The notes beneath the pieces are model-generated. The model had not been told where the DNA came from, made no database searches, and saw only the letters and a list, made by a program, of their open reading frames with translations. 64,000 nucleotides of DNA from Actinoplanes flavus (lineage in GTDB: Bacteria > Actinomycetota > Actinomycetes > Mycobacteriales > Micromonosporaceae). The stretch covers positions 124,001 through 188,000 of the forward strand of contig NZ_JAGFNS010000002.1 of assembly GCF_017592555.1 (NCBI RefSeq), read 5' to 3'. The translations under genes and the position numbers were made by a program. This document shows, in pieces, positions 44,407-53,264 of this stretch (within the stretch, counting starts at the first letter, position 1; each line of letters begins with the position of its first letter).

Positions 44407-45956
44407 GGCAGTTCCTTGAGCAGCGTGGCGCAGGCTGCCTGAAACCGGCCGGGATCCGGGCGGGCGGCATCGAGGACGTCGATGCAGTCGGTGAAAGCGC
44501 GGATCGCCGCGTATGGCGGGGTTACGGGCTCAGTGTCGTTGCCGGCCAGAAGATCGGCGACCTCGGCGGTGACGAATTGCCGTTCCACTTCGTCGACGAA
44601 CACGGTGAGCGCGTGCACCGTGGCGTCGAAACAGCCGTGCTCGCGGGCCGCGATCAGAATCTCGGTGGCCTTGCGGTCGTAGTCGCCGGGATCGTCATGT
44701 CCGGCGCAGCTGAGGTAGTGCTCGACCCGGAAGTTGACCAGGCCCGGATAGCGGATCTTCCCTGAGAGGGGGTCACGGTCCGGGGCTCGGACCTGCCAGA
44801 TCTGCCGGTCGACTCGGTTGTATTCGCCCAGGCCCGGGGTGGTGATGCCGCGCCCGGCCAGGACCGCCGTCACTTCCGGGCGCGGCGGGAACGGCACCGG
44901 GCCCGAGTCGTTGAGATGCCAGCTGTCGGGGTCGAAGTAGCCGTACAGGCACGCTCGCAGTTCCTCCGGCGGGCACAGCACGCCGAGCTCCTCGATCCCG
45001 ACTTGGCCGCGGCAGTAAGCCACCCGTTGCGGATGCGGCACCGGGATGTCGTCGATGACGTGGGTCTTCTCGAAGTCGACGAGATGGTAAGTGCCGCCGT
45101 GCACGAGGATGTTGCGGGGGCTCAGGTCGCCCCAGAGGACACCGCGGTCGAGTAGCGCGTCCATCAGGTCGCGGTAGTCGTGCAGCAGCGGCCGGTGGTC
45201 GCCGGGAGCCGTCAGCATCGCCTCGACGGTGTTCCCGGGGACCCAGCGCCAGATGGCGTAGACGCGGCCAGTCGTGCCGTCGCGGATGGTGGCGAGCAAC
45301 GGCGCGAGTTGAAGCTGCCGGGAACGGCCGAAGGTGACCGACCCGGCAAGCCGGGTCGCGAGGTCGTGGTAGGCCCGTTGCTCCCGGGCGAACCGGCCGG
45401 GTTTGGCGGGATTGGCACGTTTGCTGACGACACGGGTGCCATCGGGCAGGTACCAGGATTTGACGATGCCTTGCCGGATGCGAGCGTTCGGGCCGGGCAC
45501 CTCGTGCTGGCTTTCCACAAACTCAGACAGCCCGGTGCCGAAGTCGTGCAGCAGTGCCCGGACGGTGTCCTGCTGAGTGGGGTCAGGCACGTAGGCGCAG
45601 GTGGTGCCATCGGGGGCCGTCAGCACCTGCTCGAGATCGCCGGCGAGCACCACCGTCGCGGTGCCGGGCCGGGCGAATCGCTGCCGCCCGAGTTCGTGCT
45701 GAAGCCGCGCCCGATCGTGGGGGTCCGCGGTGGCCGCGAGCCGTTCACACAGTCGGACGATGCTGTCGGGCGTGTCTGGCCGCAGGAAGAGGGCGGCGAG
45801 ACGGTAATCGCCGGTGAGGTGCAACAGCCGGTCCACCACCACGGCGGCATGCGGTGGGCGCGCGGCCAGCCGCTCGCCGATCAGGTCCCGGATGCCGGCC
45901 GCGACCCGGCCGGTCGGATCCCAGCGATACCCGGCAGGGGCGACGACGCTGATCAT
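44403..45956 (-). CDS. APH/kinase-fold phosphotransferase
   Basis: A 517-aa protein starting at ATG 45956 (ATGA overlap). Its kinase core has Lys179 in RVVSKRANPA, Glu192 in REQRAYH, the catalytic loop WGDLSPRNIL (D277, N282) and metal Asp in HLVDFEK (D294), the order of aminoglycoside phosphotransferase and Fructosamine-kinase-like enzymes. About 150 residues of extra helical N-terminus and 200 of C-terminus are unassigned. Probably phosphorylates a small-molecule hydroxyl in the operon's pathway; protein or antibiotic substrates are alternatives. Confidence 0.8.
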   Translation of the reverse strand: MISVVAPAGYRWDPTGRVAAGIRDLIGERLAARPPHAAVVVDRLLHLTGDYRLAALFLRPDTPDSIVRLCERLAATADPHDRARLQHELGRQRFARPGTATVVLAGDLEQVLTAPDGTTCAYVPDPTQQDTVRALLHDFGTGLSEFVESQHEVPGPNARIRQGIVKSWYLPDGTRVVSKRANPAKPGRFAREQRAYHDLATRLAGSVTFGRSRQLQLAPLLATIRDGTTGRVYAIWRWVPGNTVEAMLTAPGDHRPLLHDYRDLMDALLDRGVLWGDLSPRNILVHGGTYHLVDFEKTHVIDDIPVPHPQRVAYCRGQVGIEELGVLCPPEELRACLYGYFDPDSWHLNDSGPVPFPPRPEVTAVLAGRGITTPGLGEYNRVDRQIWQVRAPDRDPLSGKIRYPGLVNFRVEHYLSCAGHDDPGDYDRKATEILIAAREHGCFDATVHALTVFVDEVERQFVTAEVADLLAGNDTEPVTPPYAAIRAFTDCIDVLDAARPDPGRFQAACATLLKELP

Positions 45957-47335
45957 CGGGCACCCACCGGAATCCGTGACAGCAGCACGGCGGGCAGCAG
46001 CACGGCCGACAACAGCGTCCCGGCGGCATCCTGCTCGGCCACCCCCACCAGCACCTGCGCCGTTGTGTCGGCGAGGTGGTAGCACAGGCGAACCCGGCGC
46101 CCGGGAAGCAGCGCGATGGCGTGGTGGCCACCGACCGCGGTCAGCTCGCCGCCGGACAGGACCCACTCGGTGCCGATCGTGCCGAAGTCGACCCGGCCGC
46201 GTTCGGTCGCCGCGTCGGTGCGCTGCGGCAGGCCGACAGTGACGGTGGCCTGCCGTTCGTCGCGGTAGACCTCGACGCTCCACGCCGGTGCGTGCCGGCC
46301 GCTATCCAGCTCGATCCGGTCGGCGAGCGCGCTAACGGCGGACAGGTCGAACCAGCCGGGCAGCAGCAGCGCCTCACGGTCGGCCGGAATGTGCGCCCAG
46401 AAGTCCCACCAGAGGCAGCGGGGGAACGGCTCGGTTCCGGCTGGCACCGGCAGCGGGTTGCTGCCGAGCAGTGTGGTCGACGCCCAGCCCGCCCATCGCA
46501 CCGCGTCGTGCGCGTCCAGGTCGTCGACCAGCGCGGCGAACCGGGCCGGATCGAAGTCCTTGTGCCGGACAAGGTCGTGCAGGTCGGCGAGTTCGGCCAG
46601 TTTGACGCACGGCTTGGCGCGATGCGACAGCGACCACATGTTGGTGAAGTTCAGGAAGGCGTGGGCGCACAGCACGATCGCCAGCAGGCAGGGGTCCGCA
46701 ACGCTCACCCGGCCTACCGTGACGGCGCCGCCGTCGGCCAGCCGGTCGTGCCGGATCGGGTTCATCGCGCTGGGACGGCGCGGCTGACGCCACGTCTCAC
46801 CGTGCTCGGGCGAAGAGAAGTCGGTGCAGCCGACCGCCCCGTAGGCCGGGACCGGTAGGTAGGCGTGGACGTCGATCTCGATGCCGTCGCGGGTCAACTC
46901 GCCCAACTCATGCAGGAACGGCTGCCGGGTGCGCTGGTAGCCGAGCCCGGTCAGCACCTCGATCAGCGAGGCGCCGTCCGCGCAGACCAGGTCGATGTCC
47001 CCGCAGCGCAGCAGGTGCTCATCACCGGTGAGCAGACCGGTCGCCATCCCCTTCACCAGGATCGGCGGCGGCTGGTCGCCGAGCGCGGCCACGATGTCAT
47101 CGATCGCCCGGATGTGGGCGGCAGCACGGGTGAGGGTATCGGCAAACTGCTGCGCCACGGGCACGCCGAGCCGGTAGCGCAGCCATTGCGGCCCGGCGGG
47201 AAGACGGCGCAGCAGCCGGCCGGCGAGCGCGTGCTGATCGATCAGGTAGAGCAGCTGCTGGTCGTCGAAGTCGGGGTCCGTCAGGGTGATGTCGGCGCCG
47301 GCGGCCCACCGCAACACCGAGGTCAGGGCGCTCAT
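45953..47335 (-). CDS. Nucleotidyltransferase-family protein (PF14907-like)
   Basis: A 460-aa protein. The N-terminal half has the family pattern: PPPILVKGMATGLLTGDEHL then RCGDIDLVCAD with the metal-binding DxD, and GIEIDVHAYLP as the third acidic strand, followed by an all-helical part with LCAHAFLNFTNMW. The C-terminal 150 residues look like a separate beta-rich domain. This uncharacterised nucleotidyltransferase family is often found with asparagine-synthetase-like and HPr-kinase-like genes in peptide or polysaccharide clusters. Overlaps the methyltransferase stop by one base. Confidence 0.75.
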   Translation of the reverse strand: MSALTSVLRWAAGADITLTDPDFDDQQLLYLIDQHALAGRLLRRLPAGPQWLRYRLGVPVAQQFADTLTRAAAHIRAIDDIVAALGDQPPPILVKGMATGLLTGDEHLLRCGDIDLVCADGASLIEVLTGLGYQRTRQPFLHELGELTRDGIEIDVHAYLPVPAYGAVGCTDFSSPEHGETWRQPRRPSAMNPIRHDRLADGGAVTVGRVSVADPCLLAIVLCAHAFLNFTNMWSLSHRAKPCVKLAELADLHDLVRHKDFDPARFAALVDDLDAHDAVRWAGWASTTLLGSNPLPVPAGTEPFPRCLWWDFWAHIPADREALLLPGWFDLSAVSALADRIELDSGRHAPAWSVEVYRDERQATVTVGLPQRTDAATERGRVDFGTIGTEWVLSGGELTAVGGHHAIALLPGRRVRLCYHLADTTAQVLVGVAEQDAAGTLLSAVLLPAVLLSRIPVGAR

Positions 47336-48081
47336 CAGAGCACCACGAACGCCGGATAAGGCGACTGCGGCAGCCGCTGGATACGGTGCCCGCTGATGTC
47401 CAGCACGTTCTTGAGGGCGACGGTCTCGCCGGGGAAGTCCGGATGCCCGAGCTCATCGAAGGCCAGCACACTCCCGACCGGCATGTGCGGGCGCAGCAAC
47501 TCGATGCAGTCGCGGGTGGGGTCGTGCAGGTCCATGTCGAAGTAGGCGAGCGCGACGATCGTCTCCGGGTGGCGTTGCAGGTAGGCGGACAGCTGCTGCG
47601 GGGCGTCGCCCTGGCACAACTCGAACCGTTTGATGTGCCCCATCGGTGTCTCGGCCTCGTGCAGCGTAAGGATCTGCTCCAGGTAGTGCCGGTAGCCGGG
47701 CGTGACGCTCATGCTGCCCGCGAACACCCGATCGGAGTCGCCGTCCTGCACGGCCGGCTCGCAGAACCCGGCGAAGGTATCGAACCCCACGATCGTGCGG
47801 TAGAAGTTGGTCGGTTCGTGGCGGGCCCGCAGCGCGTTGAACACCGACAGGTGCCGGCCCCAGCGGACCCCGAACTCGACGATGATCCCGTGGACGCCGA
47901 GGATCTGCTGATAGAGCCAGTCGAGCGTCAGGATCTCGTTGATGCGCTGCGGGCGCATGAACACCTCAAGATGTTCCAGCAGCTCGTCCGGCGGGATCGG
48001 CCGCTCGGCGAACAGCGTGCGCAGCTGCGTGCGGGTCCATTGCTCCGTCTCGGACGGCGCGATCATCCTCATTGTCGTCAC
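47335..48081 (-). CDS. TylF/MycF-like SAM-dependent O-methyltransferase
   Basis: Start chosen at GTG 48081, seven bases after GGAGG; ATG 48093 is in frame but lacks a ribosome site. The roughly 248-aa protein has SAM motif IVEFGVRWGRHLSVF, FDTFAGF as the acidic strand 2 region, and YFDMDLHDPTRD as the metal-binding acidic motif of the TylF/MycF macrolide-sugar methyltransferase family. That family methylates sugar hydroxyls and is Mg-dependent. It suggests that the operon makes an O-methylated sugar or cyclitol-like moiety. A 136-base gap separates it from the aminotransferase gene. Confidence 0.8.
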   Translation of the reverse strand: MTTMRMIAPSETEQWTRTQLRTLFAERPIPPDELLEHLEVFMRPQRINEILTLDWLYQQILGVHGIIVEFGVRWGRHLSVFNALRARHEPTNFYRTIVGFDTFAGFCEPAVQDGDSDRVFAGSMSVTPGYRHYLEQILTLHEAETPMGHIKRFELCQGDAPQQLSAYLQRHPETIVALAYFDMDLHDPTRDCIELLRPHMPVGSVLAFDELGHPDFPGETVALKNVLDISGHRIQRLPQSPYPAFVVL

Positions 48082-48217
48082 CTGTGCCTCCATGAAGTCG
48101 TAGCGGGCCGACCACACCGGTGAAGTCACGAAACGAATCCGTGGGCCGCCCTCGGGAATCAGGTCGCCGCGGGCAGACGCACAACTCGCCCGCGGGATGT
48201 GCAGCGTTGGGCTCCGG

Positions 48218-49567
48218 TCAGGTGGCTTGCGTCGCGAGTGCCGGGGCGAGTGAGGCCAGCGCCTGGTCGCAGGCGTGCACCGCGAACTCGATGTCCTCGC
48301 GGGTGTGCGCGGCCGACACGAACCACTGATGGTTCGGATGCAGCAACACCCCGCCGGATGCCGCCGCGGCGGCGAAAGCCGCACTCAGCCGCTGACACCG
48401 GACCGGATCGGGATCGGTGAACCGCAGGAACGGCATCGGCGGATACCCGACCACCCGCGCCGGCACGCCGTGCCGGTCGACCAGCGCCGACAGGCTTTGC
48501 TGAAAAGCGGTGCCGGCCTTCCACAACCGCTGCAGCGCGTCGGTGTCGCGCAGAATCGCGATGGTCGCGAGGGCAGCGGCCATCGGCGCGGGATCGGCGT
48601 AGAACGTCGACGAGATCCGGGTGCGCCCCAGACAGGACAGCACGTCGCCGCGTCCGACGACCGCCGAGATCGGATGACCGTTGGCCATGGCTTTGCTGAA
48701 CGTACTGACATCCGCCTGGACGCCCAGCAGCCCCTGCACCCCGGCCAGAGCGAGCCGGAACCCCGAGCGCATCTCGTCCAACACAAACAACGCCCCGTGC
48801 TCGTGAGCGATCCGGCGGACCTCCTGCAGATGGCCCTCGGGAACCGCTTCATCGCCGAACGGCATCATCAGCACACACGCCACCTGACCGCGGTGCTGGG
48901 CAAACGCGTCACGCAGCGTGCTCAGGTCGTGGTAGTCGAACAGCAGCGTGTCGGCGCGGGTCGCCGCCGGGACACCTGCCGGGATGCCCGCGGCCCAGTC
49001 GTGCCAGCCGTTGTAGCCCCAGCGGAGCACCTTCTCCCGGCCGGTGAAGATCCGGCACAACCTGACCGCACAGCTGGTCGCATCCGACCCCGTCTTCAAC
49101 AGGTACGCCAGCTCCGCACCGGGCACCAGCGAGACCAGCAGCTCAGTCAACTCACCCTGGCGACAGCTCCACAACGGGGCGATGCAGTTACCGTTACGCA
49201 GTTCCGCCGTCACCGCCTCAATCACCCGGTCATCGGCATGCCCGAGCACCACTGGCCCGTAGCCGAGATTAAAATCGACGTACCGCGTGCCCGCCAAATC
49301 CCACAGATAGGGCCCGGCAGCCCGGCTGAAATACCGCGGATACCGGGTCTCGTCCACCAGGCCTGGCGGCAGGATGTCACCTCGGGTCGCCGCCCGCGCA
49401 TCGGTACGCACACTCCGCGCATGCCACTGGTCGTCCAACGTCATTCCCGCGCTCATGCCGGTGGGCGGCACCCGGCGCGGCGATATCCGCAGCGGCGCGA
49501 TCGTGTCCACCCGCCCGCCCATCGGCATGTCACCGACATCCGGCAGGCGGGTATCGAACGAGTCCAT
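48218..49567 (-). CDS. Glutamate-1-semialdehyde aminotransferase-like PLP enzyme
   Basis: A 449-aa class III aminotransferase; ATG 49567 is preceded by GGGAGGGAGG. Motifs: LKTGSDATSCAVRL (159-172), YNGWHDW (185-191), FVLDEMRSGFR with the PLP ring Asp264, STFSKAMANGHP with the PLP Lys292, and TRISSTFYADP for the phosphate site. The sequence resembles HemL-like enzymes that act in antibiotic pathways rather than haem synthesis, because other haem genes are absent. First gene of the operon; it would install an amine. Confidence 0.88.
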   Translation of the reverse strand: MDSFDTRLPDVGDMPMGGRVDTIAPLRISPRRVPPTGMSAGMTLDDQWHARSVRTDARAATRGDILPPGLVDETRYPRYFSRAAGPYLWDLAGTRYVDFNLGYGPVVLGHADDRVIEAVTAELRNGNCIAPLWSCRQGELTELLVSLVPGAELAYLLKTGSDATSCAVRLCRIFTGREKVLRWGYNGWHDWAAGIPAGVPAATRADTLLFDYHDLSTLRDAFAQHRGQVACVLMMPFGDEAVPEGHLQEVRRIAHEHGALFVLDEMRSGFRLALAGVQGLLGVQADVSTFSKAMANGHPISAVVGRGDVLSCLGRTRISSTFYADPAPMAAALATIAILRDTDALQRLWKAGTAFQQSLSALVDRHGVPARVVGYPPMPFLRFTDPDPVRCQRLSAAFAAAAASGGVLLHPNHQWFVSAAHTREDIEFAVHACDQALASLAPALATQAT

Positions 49568-49624
49568 GCGAGCCTCCCTCCCTACGCCGTCCGGCATGAC
49601 CGTTCATCGATGCCGTCAGGCGCG

Positions 49625-49723
49625 GTTGTCACTCGATATGAGAACTTTCAGCGAACCCCGGATCGGTCGAACTCCGATACGCTGGCAGGCCTCGAAACCG
49701 GTGAAGGCGGTGAAAGATCACCG
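49625..49723. promoter_or_regulatory. Divergent promoter/operator region
   Basis: Between the aminotransferase operon (minus) and the XRE/TPR regulator (plus). On the minus strand GTGACAACCGCG at 49624-49635 contains GACAACCG, the core of the 30-bp element seen at 18905 and 27222. On the plus strand CGGTGA-AAGA-TCACCG at 49708-49723 is a perfect inverted repeat, with a further CCGGTGA just before it, ending about 20 bases before GTG 49744. A good operator candidate for autoregulation. Confidence 0.45.
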
Positions 49724-49743
49724 AACGGGCGGGGGTGTGCACC

Positions 49744-51132
49744 GTGCCACAAAGCGCAACAGGTAACGAGAAACTCGCAGCGGTCCTCGCCGAGGCCGGG
49801 ATGTCGCATGGGCAGGCAGCTCGCGCATTCGTCCGGGTAGCAGCCGAAACCGGCGCGGCCGAGTTCGCCGGTGTCGGCCGGTCACACGTGTCGAAATGGG
49901 TCGCCGGGGTGAAACCGAGCGGGCGCGCGCCACTGCTGTTGTGTGAGACTCTCGGCCGCAAGCTCGGCCGTACCATCACCCCGGAACAGATCGGGCTGGA
50001 CGCGTCATCCTTTCGGGGCGTGCGCGGGTGGGATGCCGATACGCTGGTCGAGCTCACCGATCTCGGAAGGTGTGATGTGGACATCGAACGCCGGCGCCTG
50101 CTCAACGCCGCGGTGTTCTCCGTCGCCGCCCTCGGCCTGCCGCGCCGATCATGGTGGGACGACATGGGCCGAATCGGCCGCGACCGCCACACACCGGCCG
50201 GACGGGCGATCGGCCACTCCGACGTCGACGCGGTCCGCGACATGGTCCAACTGTTCTCGCACGTCGACCAGAAACGCGGCGGCGGCCACGGCCGCACCGC
50301 CGTCGTGCAGTACCTGACCGACGACGTAGCCGGATACCTGCACGGCCGGTTCGCCGACGACCAGGTACGCCGCGACATGTTCGTGGCCGCCAGCGAACTG
50401 GCCTACCTATCCGGATGGATGGCGTTCGACAATGCCGAACACGCCATCGCGCAGAATCACTTCCGAGTGGCGGTCAAACTCGCCGCCGAGGCCGACGAGG
50501 CGACCATGGCCGGACACGTCCTGCGGGCGATGGCGCATCAGGCCGTCGACCTCGGCCACTACCGGCAAGCCCACGACCTGGCCGAAGCCTCTGTCGACGG
50601 CCGCCGTTACACCGACGCCAGCCACCGCGAAAAAGCGCTGCTCGGCGTCGTGCACGCCCGAGCACTGGCTGTCTGCGGCGACAGCAAGAAGGCCGCCACC
50701 ACGCTGCTGCAAGCCGAGACCGACCTCGCCGACGCGCAGCCCGGCGACGACGAACCGGGCCGGGTGTTCTTCTTCGGAGAGGCGAGCCTGGCCCACGAGA
50801 CCGCGTGCGCGCTGCGCGACACCGGCGATTTCCAAGGTGCCATCAGCCAGTTCCGGCGCAGCGTCCGTACTCGTAAAGCCACCACGTTCACCCGCACCCA
50901 CGCCGTCACCCTCGGCTACCTCGGCGCCGTCCACGCCGGCCTCGGCGAGATCGATCAGGCATGCGCCACCTGGAACCGCTCGCTCGACGCGATGCAAGGC
51001 GTCCGGTCCGGACGTACCCGCCAGGTCGCCACCGACATCCGCGCAACCCTGAGCCCCTTCCGCGGCCGGGGCATCCCCGCCGTCACCGATACCGACGCCC
51101 GCGCCGCCGCCTACCTGGCCGCCACCTCGTAA
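49744..51132 (+). CDS. XRE-type regulator with TPR sensor domain
   Basis: About 462 aa from GTG 49744 (GTG 49735 is nearly equivalent). The N-terminal HTH (residues about 10-85: AEAGMSHGQAARAFVRVAAE then VGRSHVSKWVAGVKPSGRAP) is followed by helical repeats from about 140 on, such as ELAYLSGWMAFDNAEHAIAQ, LAAEADEATMAGHVLRAMAH and HARALAVCGDSKKAATTLLQ. This is the common actinomycete layout of TPR-type regulators that respond to peptides or small ligands and control natural-product genes. Divergent from the eight-gene operon, so probably its regulator. Confidence 0.8.
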   Translation: MPQSATGNEKLAAVLAEAGMSHGQAARAFVRVAAETGAAEFAGVGRSHVSKWVAGVKPSGRAPLLLCETLGRKLGRTITPEQIGLDASSFRGVRGWDADTLVELTDLGRCDVDIERRRLLNAAVFSVAALGLPRRSWWDDMGRIGRDRHTPAGRAIGHSDVDAVRDMVQLFSHVDQKRGGGHGRTAVVQYLTDDVAGYLHGRFADDQVRRDMFVAASELAYLSGWMAFDNAEHAIAQNHFRVAVKLAAEADEATMAGHVLRAMAHQAVDLGHYRQAHDLAEASVDGRRYTDASHREKALLGVVHARALAVCGDSKKAATTLLQAETDLADAQPGDDEPGRVFFFGEASLAHETACALRDTGDFQGAISQFRRSVRTRKATTFTRTHAVTLGYLGAVHAGLGEIDQACATWNRSLDAMQGVRSGRTRQVATDIRATLSPFRGRGIPAVTDTDARAAAYLAATS

Positions 51133-51176
51133 CCAGCCGAACCTCGACCACCGACCAAGATCCCGGAAGGATCCAG

Positions 51177-51659
51177 ATGGCATCGGAAACGTTTAGCGTC
51201 GAACCCGTCGCCCACGTGATCGGCGGCCGGACCGAGCCGACCGACGACTATTGGGGCGGCACCCAGGCCATCATCCGGATCGTCGACAGCAAGTTCCCGG
51301 CCGACGCGACCCAGGGCCTGGAAGAGTTCTCCCACCTGGAAGTCGTATTCCGGTTCCACCTGACCGACCCCAGCGACCTGCACCCGGGCGCCCGCGCCGC
51401 CCGCGACAACCCCGACTGGCCCGCCGTCGGGATCTTCGGGCACCGCAACATGCGCCGCCTCAATTGGCTCGGTGTATCCCGCTGCCGACTTATCAAGGTC
51501 GACGGCCTCGACCTGCACGTTGAAGACCTCGACGCCGTCCACGGCACCCCCATCCTCGACATCAAGCCATGGTTCACCGAGTTCGGCCCCCGCGGCGACG
51601 TTCGCCAGGCGTCATGGAGTCACGAGATGCTGACGTCCTACTTCGCCGACCATCAATAG
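51177..51659 (+). CDS. TrmO/TsaA-like SAM-dependent methyltransferase
   Basis: A 160-aa beta-barrel protein; ATG 51177 has GGAAGGA upstream. Motifs of the UPF0066/TsaA family are visible: VEPVAHVIGGRTEP at the start, FSHLEVVFRFH, VGIFGHRNMRRLNWLGVSRC (the SAM-site region; family consensus has R-x-P-x-R-P-N) and LDAVHGTPILDIKPWF. In E. coli TrmO N6-methylates t6A37 of threonine tRNA. Many bacterial relatives lie in small-molecule loci and may act on other substrates; the altered GHRNMRRLN motif supports a different substrate here. Confidence 0.75.
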   Translation: MASETFSVEPVAHVIGGRTEPTDDYWGGTQAIIRIVDSKFPADATQGLEEFSHLEVVFRFHLTDPSDLHPGARAARDNPDWPAVGIFGHRNMRRLNWLGVSRCRLIKVDGLDLHVEDLDAVHGTPILDIKPWFTEFGPRGDVRQASWSHEMLTSYFADHQ

Positions 51660-52205
51660 ACCTTCGAGAGCCGCGCAGCCCTACTCTGCAGCAGCGAGGG
51701 AGTTTGGCCGGCACAGCGAGGCCGCCGTGGATCGGCTCGCCTTTGGGCCAGGCCGGTGGCGATGTCGCTCATCTCGAAGGCAAAGCGCTGTTCCGCGGCT
51801 CATCTGCCCGATCCTTGAGTAGGGGAACCGGGTCGCCTGCCTCGCGCCATAGGAGGGCGAGATGGTAGACCCGCCGGGCTGCCGGGGCCCTCACCGGCGT
51901 CGGGGCTGGAGAACACCACCGGCGGTACTGGCGTACGAGCCGAGCTCCGTGGTACCCAGTCCGTCGCCACCATCTGGGGTCCGGTCGCCGGTACGGTCGG
52001 CATCACACGATCCAGGATCCGTTGCGTCAGCGCGGCATCGATACTGCCTTCGAACCCCGTGTCCCAGTTCCCGGGGGTAAGGCCCGTCGTCGCGGGCGAC
52101 AGCGAGTGCCTGCTGCCGTTGCCGTTCGTTGACGCCGGGCAGCCCGAGTCGGGTGAGTTCGGCCCCCGCGCCGCGGCGGGAAGAGCGGAGGCTCGCGGCG
52201 GCCGC
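51660..52205. other. Intergenic region between TrmO-like and DUF3800-like genes
   Basis: About 550 bases; both frames that pass through it have Pro/Ser/Arg-rich, non-protein-like composition. No hairpin terminator, repeat or remnant recognised. Genes on both sides point toward it (convergent). Confidence 0.4.
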
Positions 52206-53222
52206 TTACTCGATGGTCAATTCGGTGTCGACCGCGGGGGCCGAGGCTTCCGGCTCGCTGTCGGGTGTCTGGGACGCCGGAGCGGACCGTGATGCCGGAG
52301 ATTGTGTGGAGGCGTCGACGGCGTCGGCGACGGCGGTGATGACGCGGTTGAGCCCGCGAATGCTGCGTAGCATCTGCTGCTGGCTGTGGTGGGTAGCGGC
52401 GGCCTCGATCTGGCGCAGCAGGCCGGCGAGCGGGTGGATGGGCGCGGTCGGCTGGTTCGCTGGGCTACGGCTCTGCGGGTACGATGGTCGTGACAACAAG
52501 GATGCTTGAGCACTCTGGCTCAGGTGTTCGGGGCCGCGCTCGCCACTTGTAGGTTGTGGTGGAGCGGCCCTGTTGCTTGTCACGGTCAGTTCTCGGCCGG
52601 TGTGCGCGTCGATGATGGTGGCGGTGTCGGTGATCCGGGCCCACCATCGCGGGTCGTCGTGGGCGACGGCGCGTTGCAAGGCCCACGCCGCGGCATCGGC
52701 CATCCACAGGCCCGGCTGCTGCCGGTCGTCACGGTGCAGCATCCGCATGCGAGCACTGATCTGCCGGCTGCGGACGAGCCGCTTGTACGTGTCGATGTCG
52801 GGTGTGTCGGCGACGGTGACTTTGCGGCCTTCCCGCTGGGTCTGGGCCTGTTCGTCAGGGCCGGCCCGGGTATCAGCGATGACGTCGTGGACTTTCTGTT
52901 CATCGAGTTGGTGCAGCATCCGCACGAGTGCCTGCTGTCGGGATTGCTCCCGGTCTCGGGGGCCGATCGGTTGGGCGACGTAGAAGGTCCAGCCGGCGTG
53001 CTCTGTGATGGTGTCGAGCAGCGCGGTGATCCGCGAGTGGAAGCCGCGCCGGTACAGGTCGGTGGCGTGGAAGCTGTTGTTGCCGGTGGCCTGGCGGACG
53101 GCGGTGATGGTGTCGGGCAGGCCGGCGCCGTCGATGACGACGCCGGCGAAGAGGTAGACGCCGGTGCGGTTGCGGCGTTCGATGACGGTTTCGTCAACGA
53201 ACGCGAGGCGGTAGTCAGCCAT
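52206..53222 (-). CDS. DUF3800-like protein (RNase H-like fold)
   Basis: A 338-aa protein. The N-terminal 210 residues match DUF3800 organisation: YRLAFVDETVIER with an acidic residue on strand 1, VYLFAGVVI, FHATDLYRRGFHSRI, and QPGLWMADAAAWALQRA with the late Asp. This fold is RNase H-like and the family is frequent on mobile elements; its activity is not established. The C-terminal 130 residues are Ser/Pro-rich with one helix. It is 42 bases downstream of the relaxase gene and probably co-transcribed. Confidence 0.6.
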   Translation of the reverse strand: MADYRLAFVDETVIERRNRTGVYLFAGVVIDGAGLPDTITAVRQATGNNSFHATDLYRRGFHSRITALLDTITEHAGWTFYVAQPIGPRDREQSRQQALVRMLHQLDEQKVHDVIADTRAGPDEQAQTQREGRKVTVADTPDIDTYKRLVRSRQISARMRMLHRDDRQQPGLWMADAAAWALQRAVAHDDPRWWARITDTATIIDAHTGRELTVTSNRAAPPQPTSGERGPEHLSQSAQASLLSRPSYPQSRSPANQPTAPIHPLAGLLRQIEAAATHHSQQQMLRSIRGLNRVITAVADAVDASTQSPASRSAPASQTPDSEPEASAPAVDTELTIE

Positions 53223-53264
53223 CAGCGCACTCCACCGGGCGACGGCCAGGTGCCCGTGTACTGG

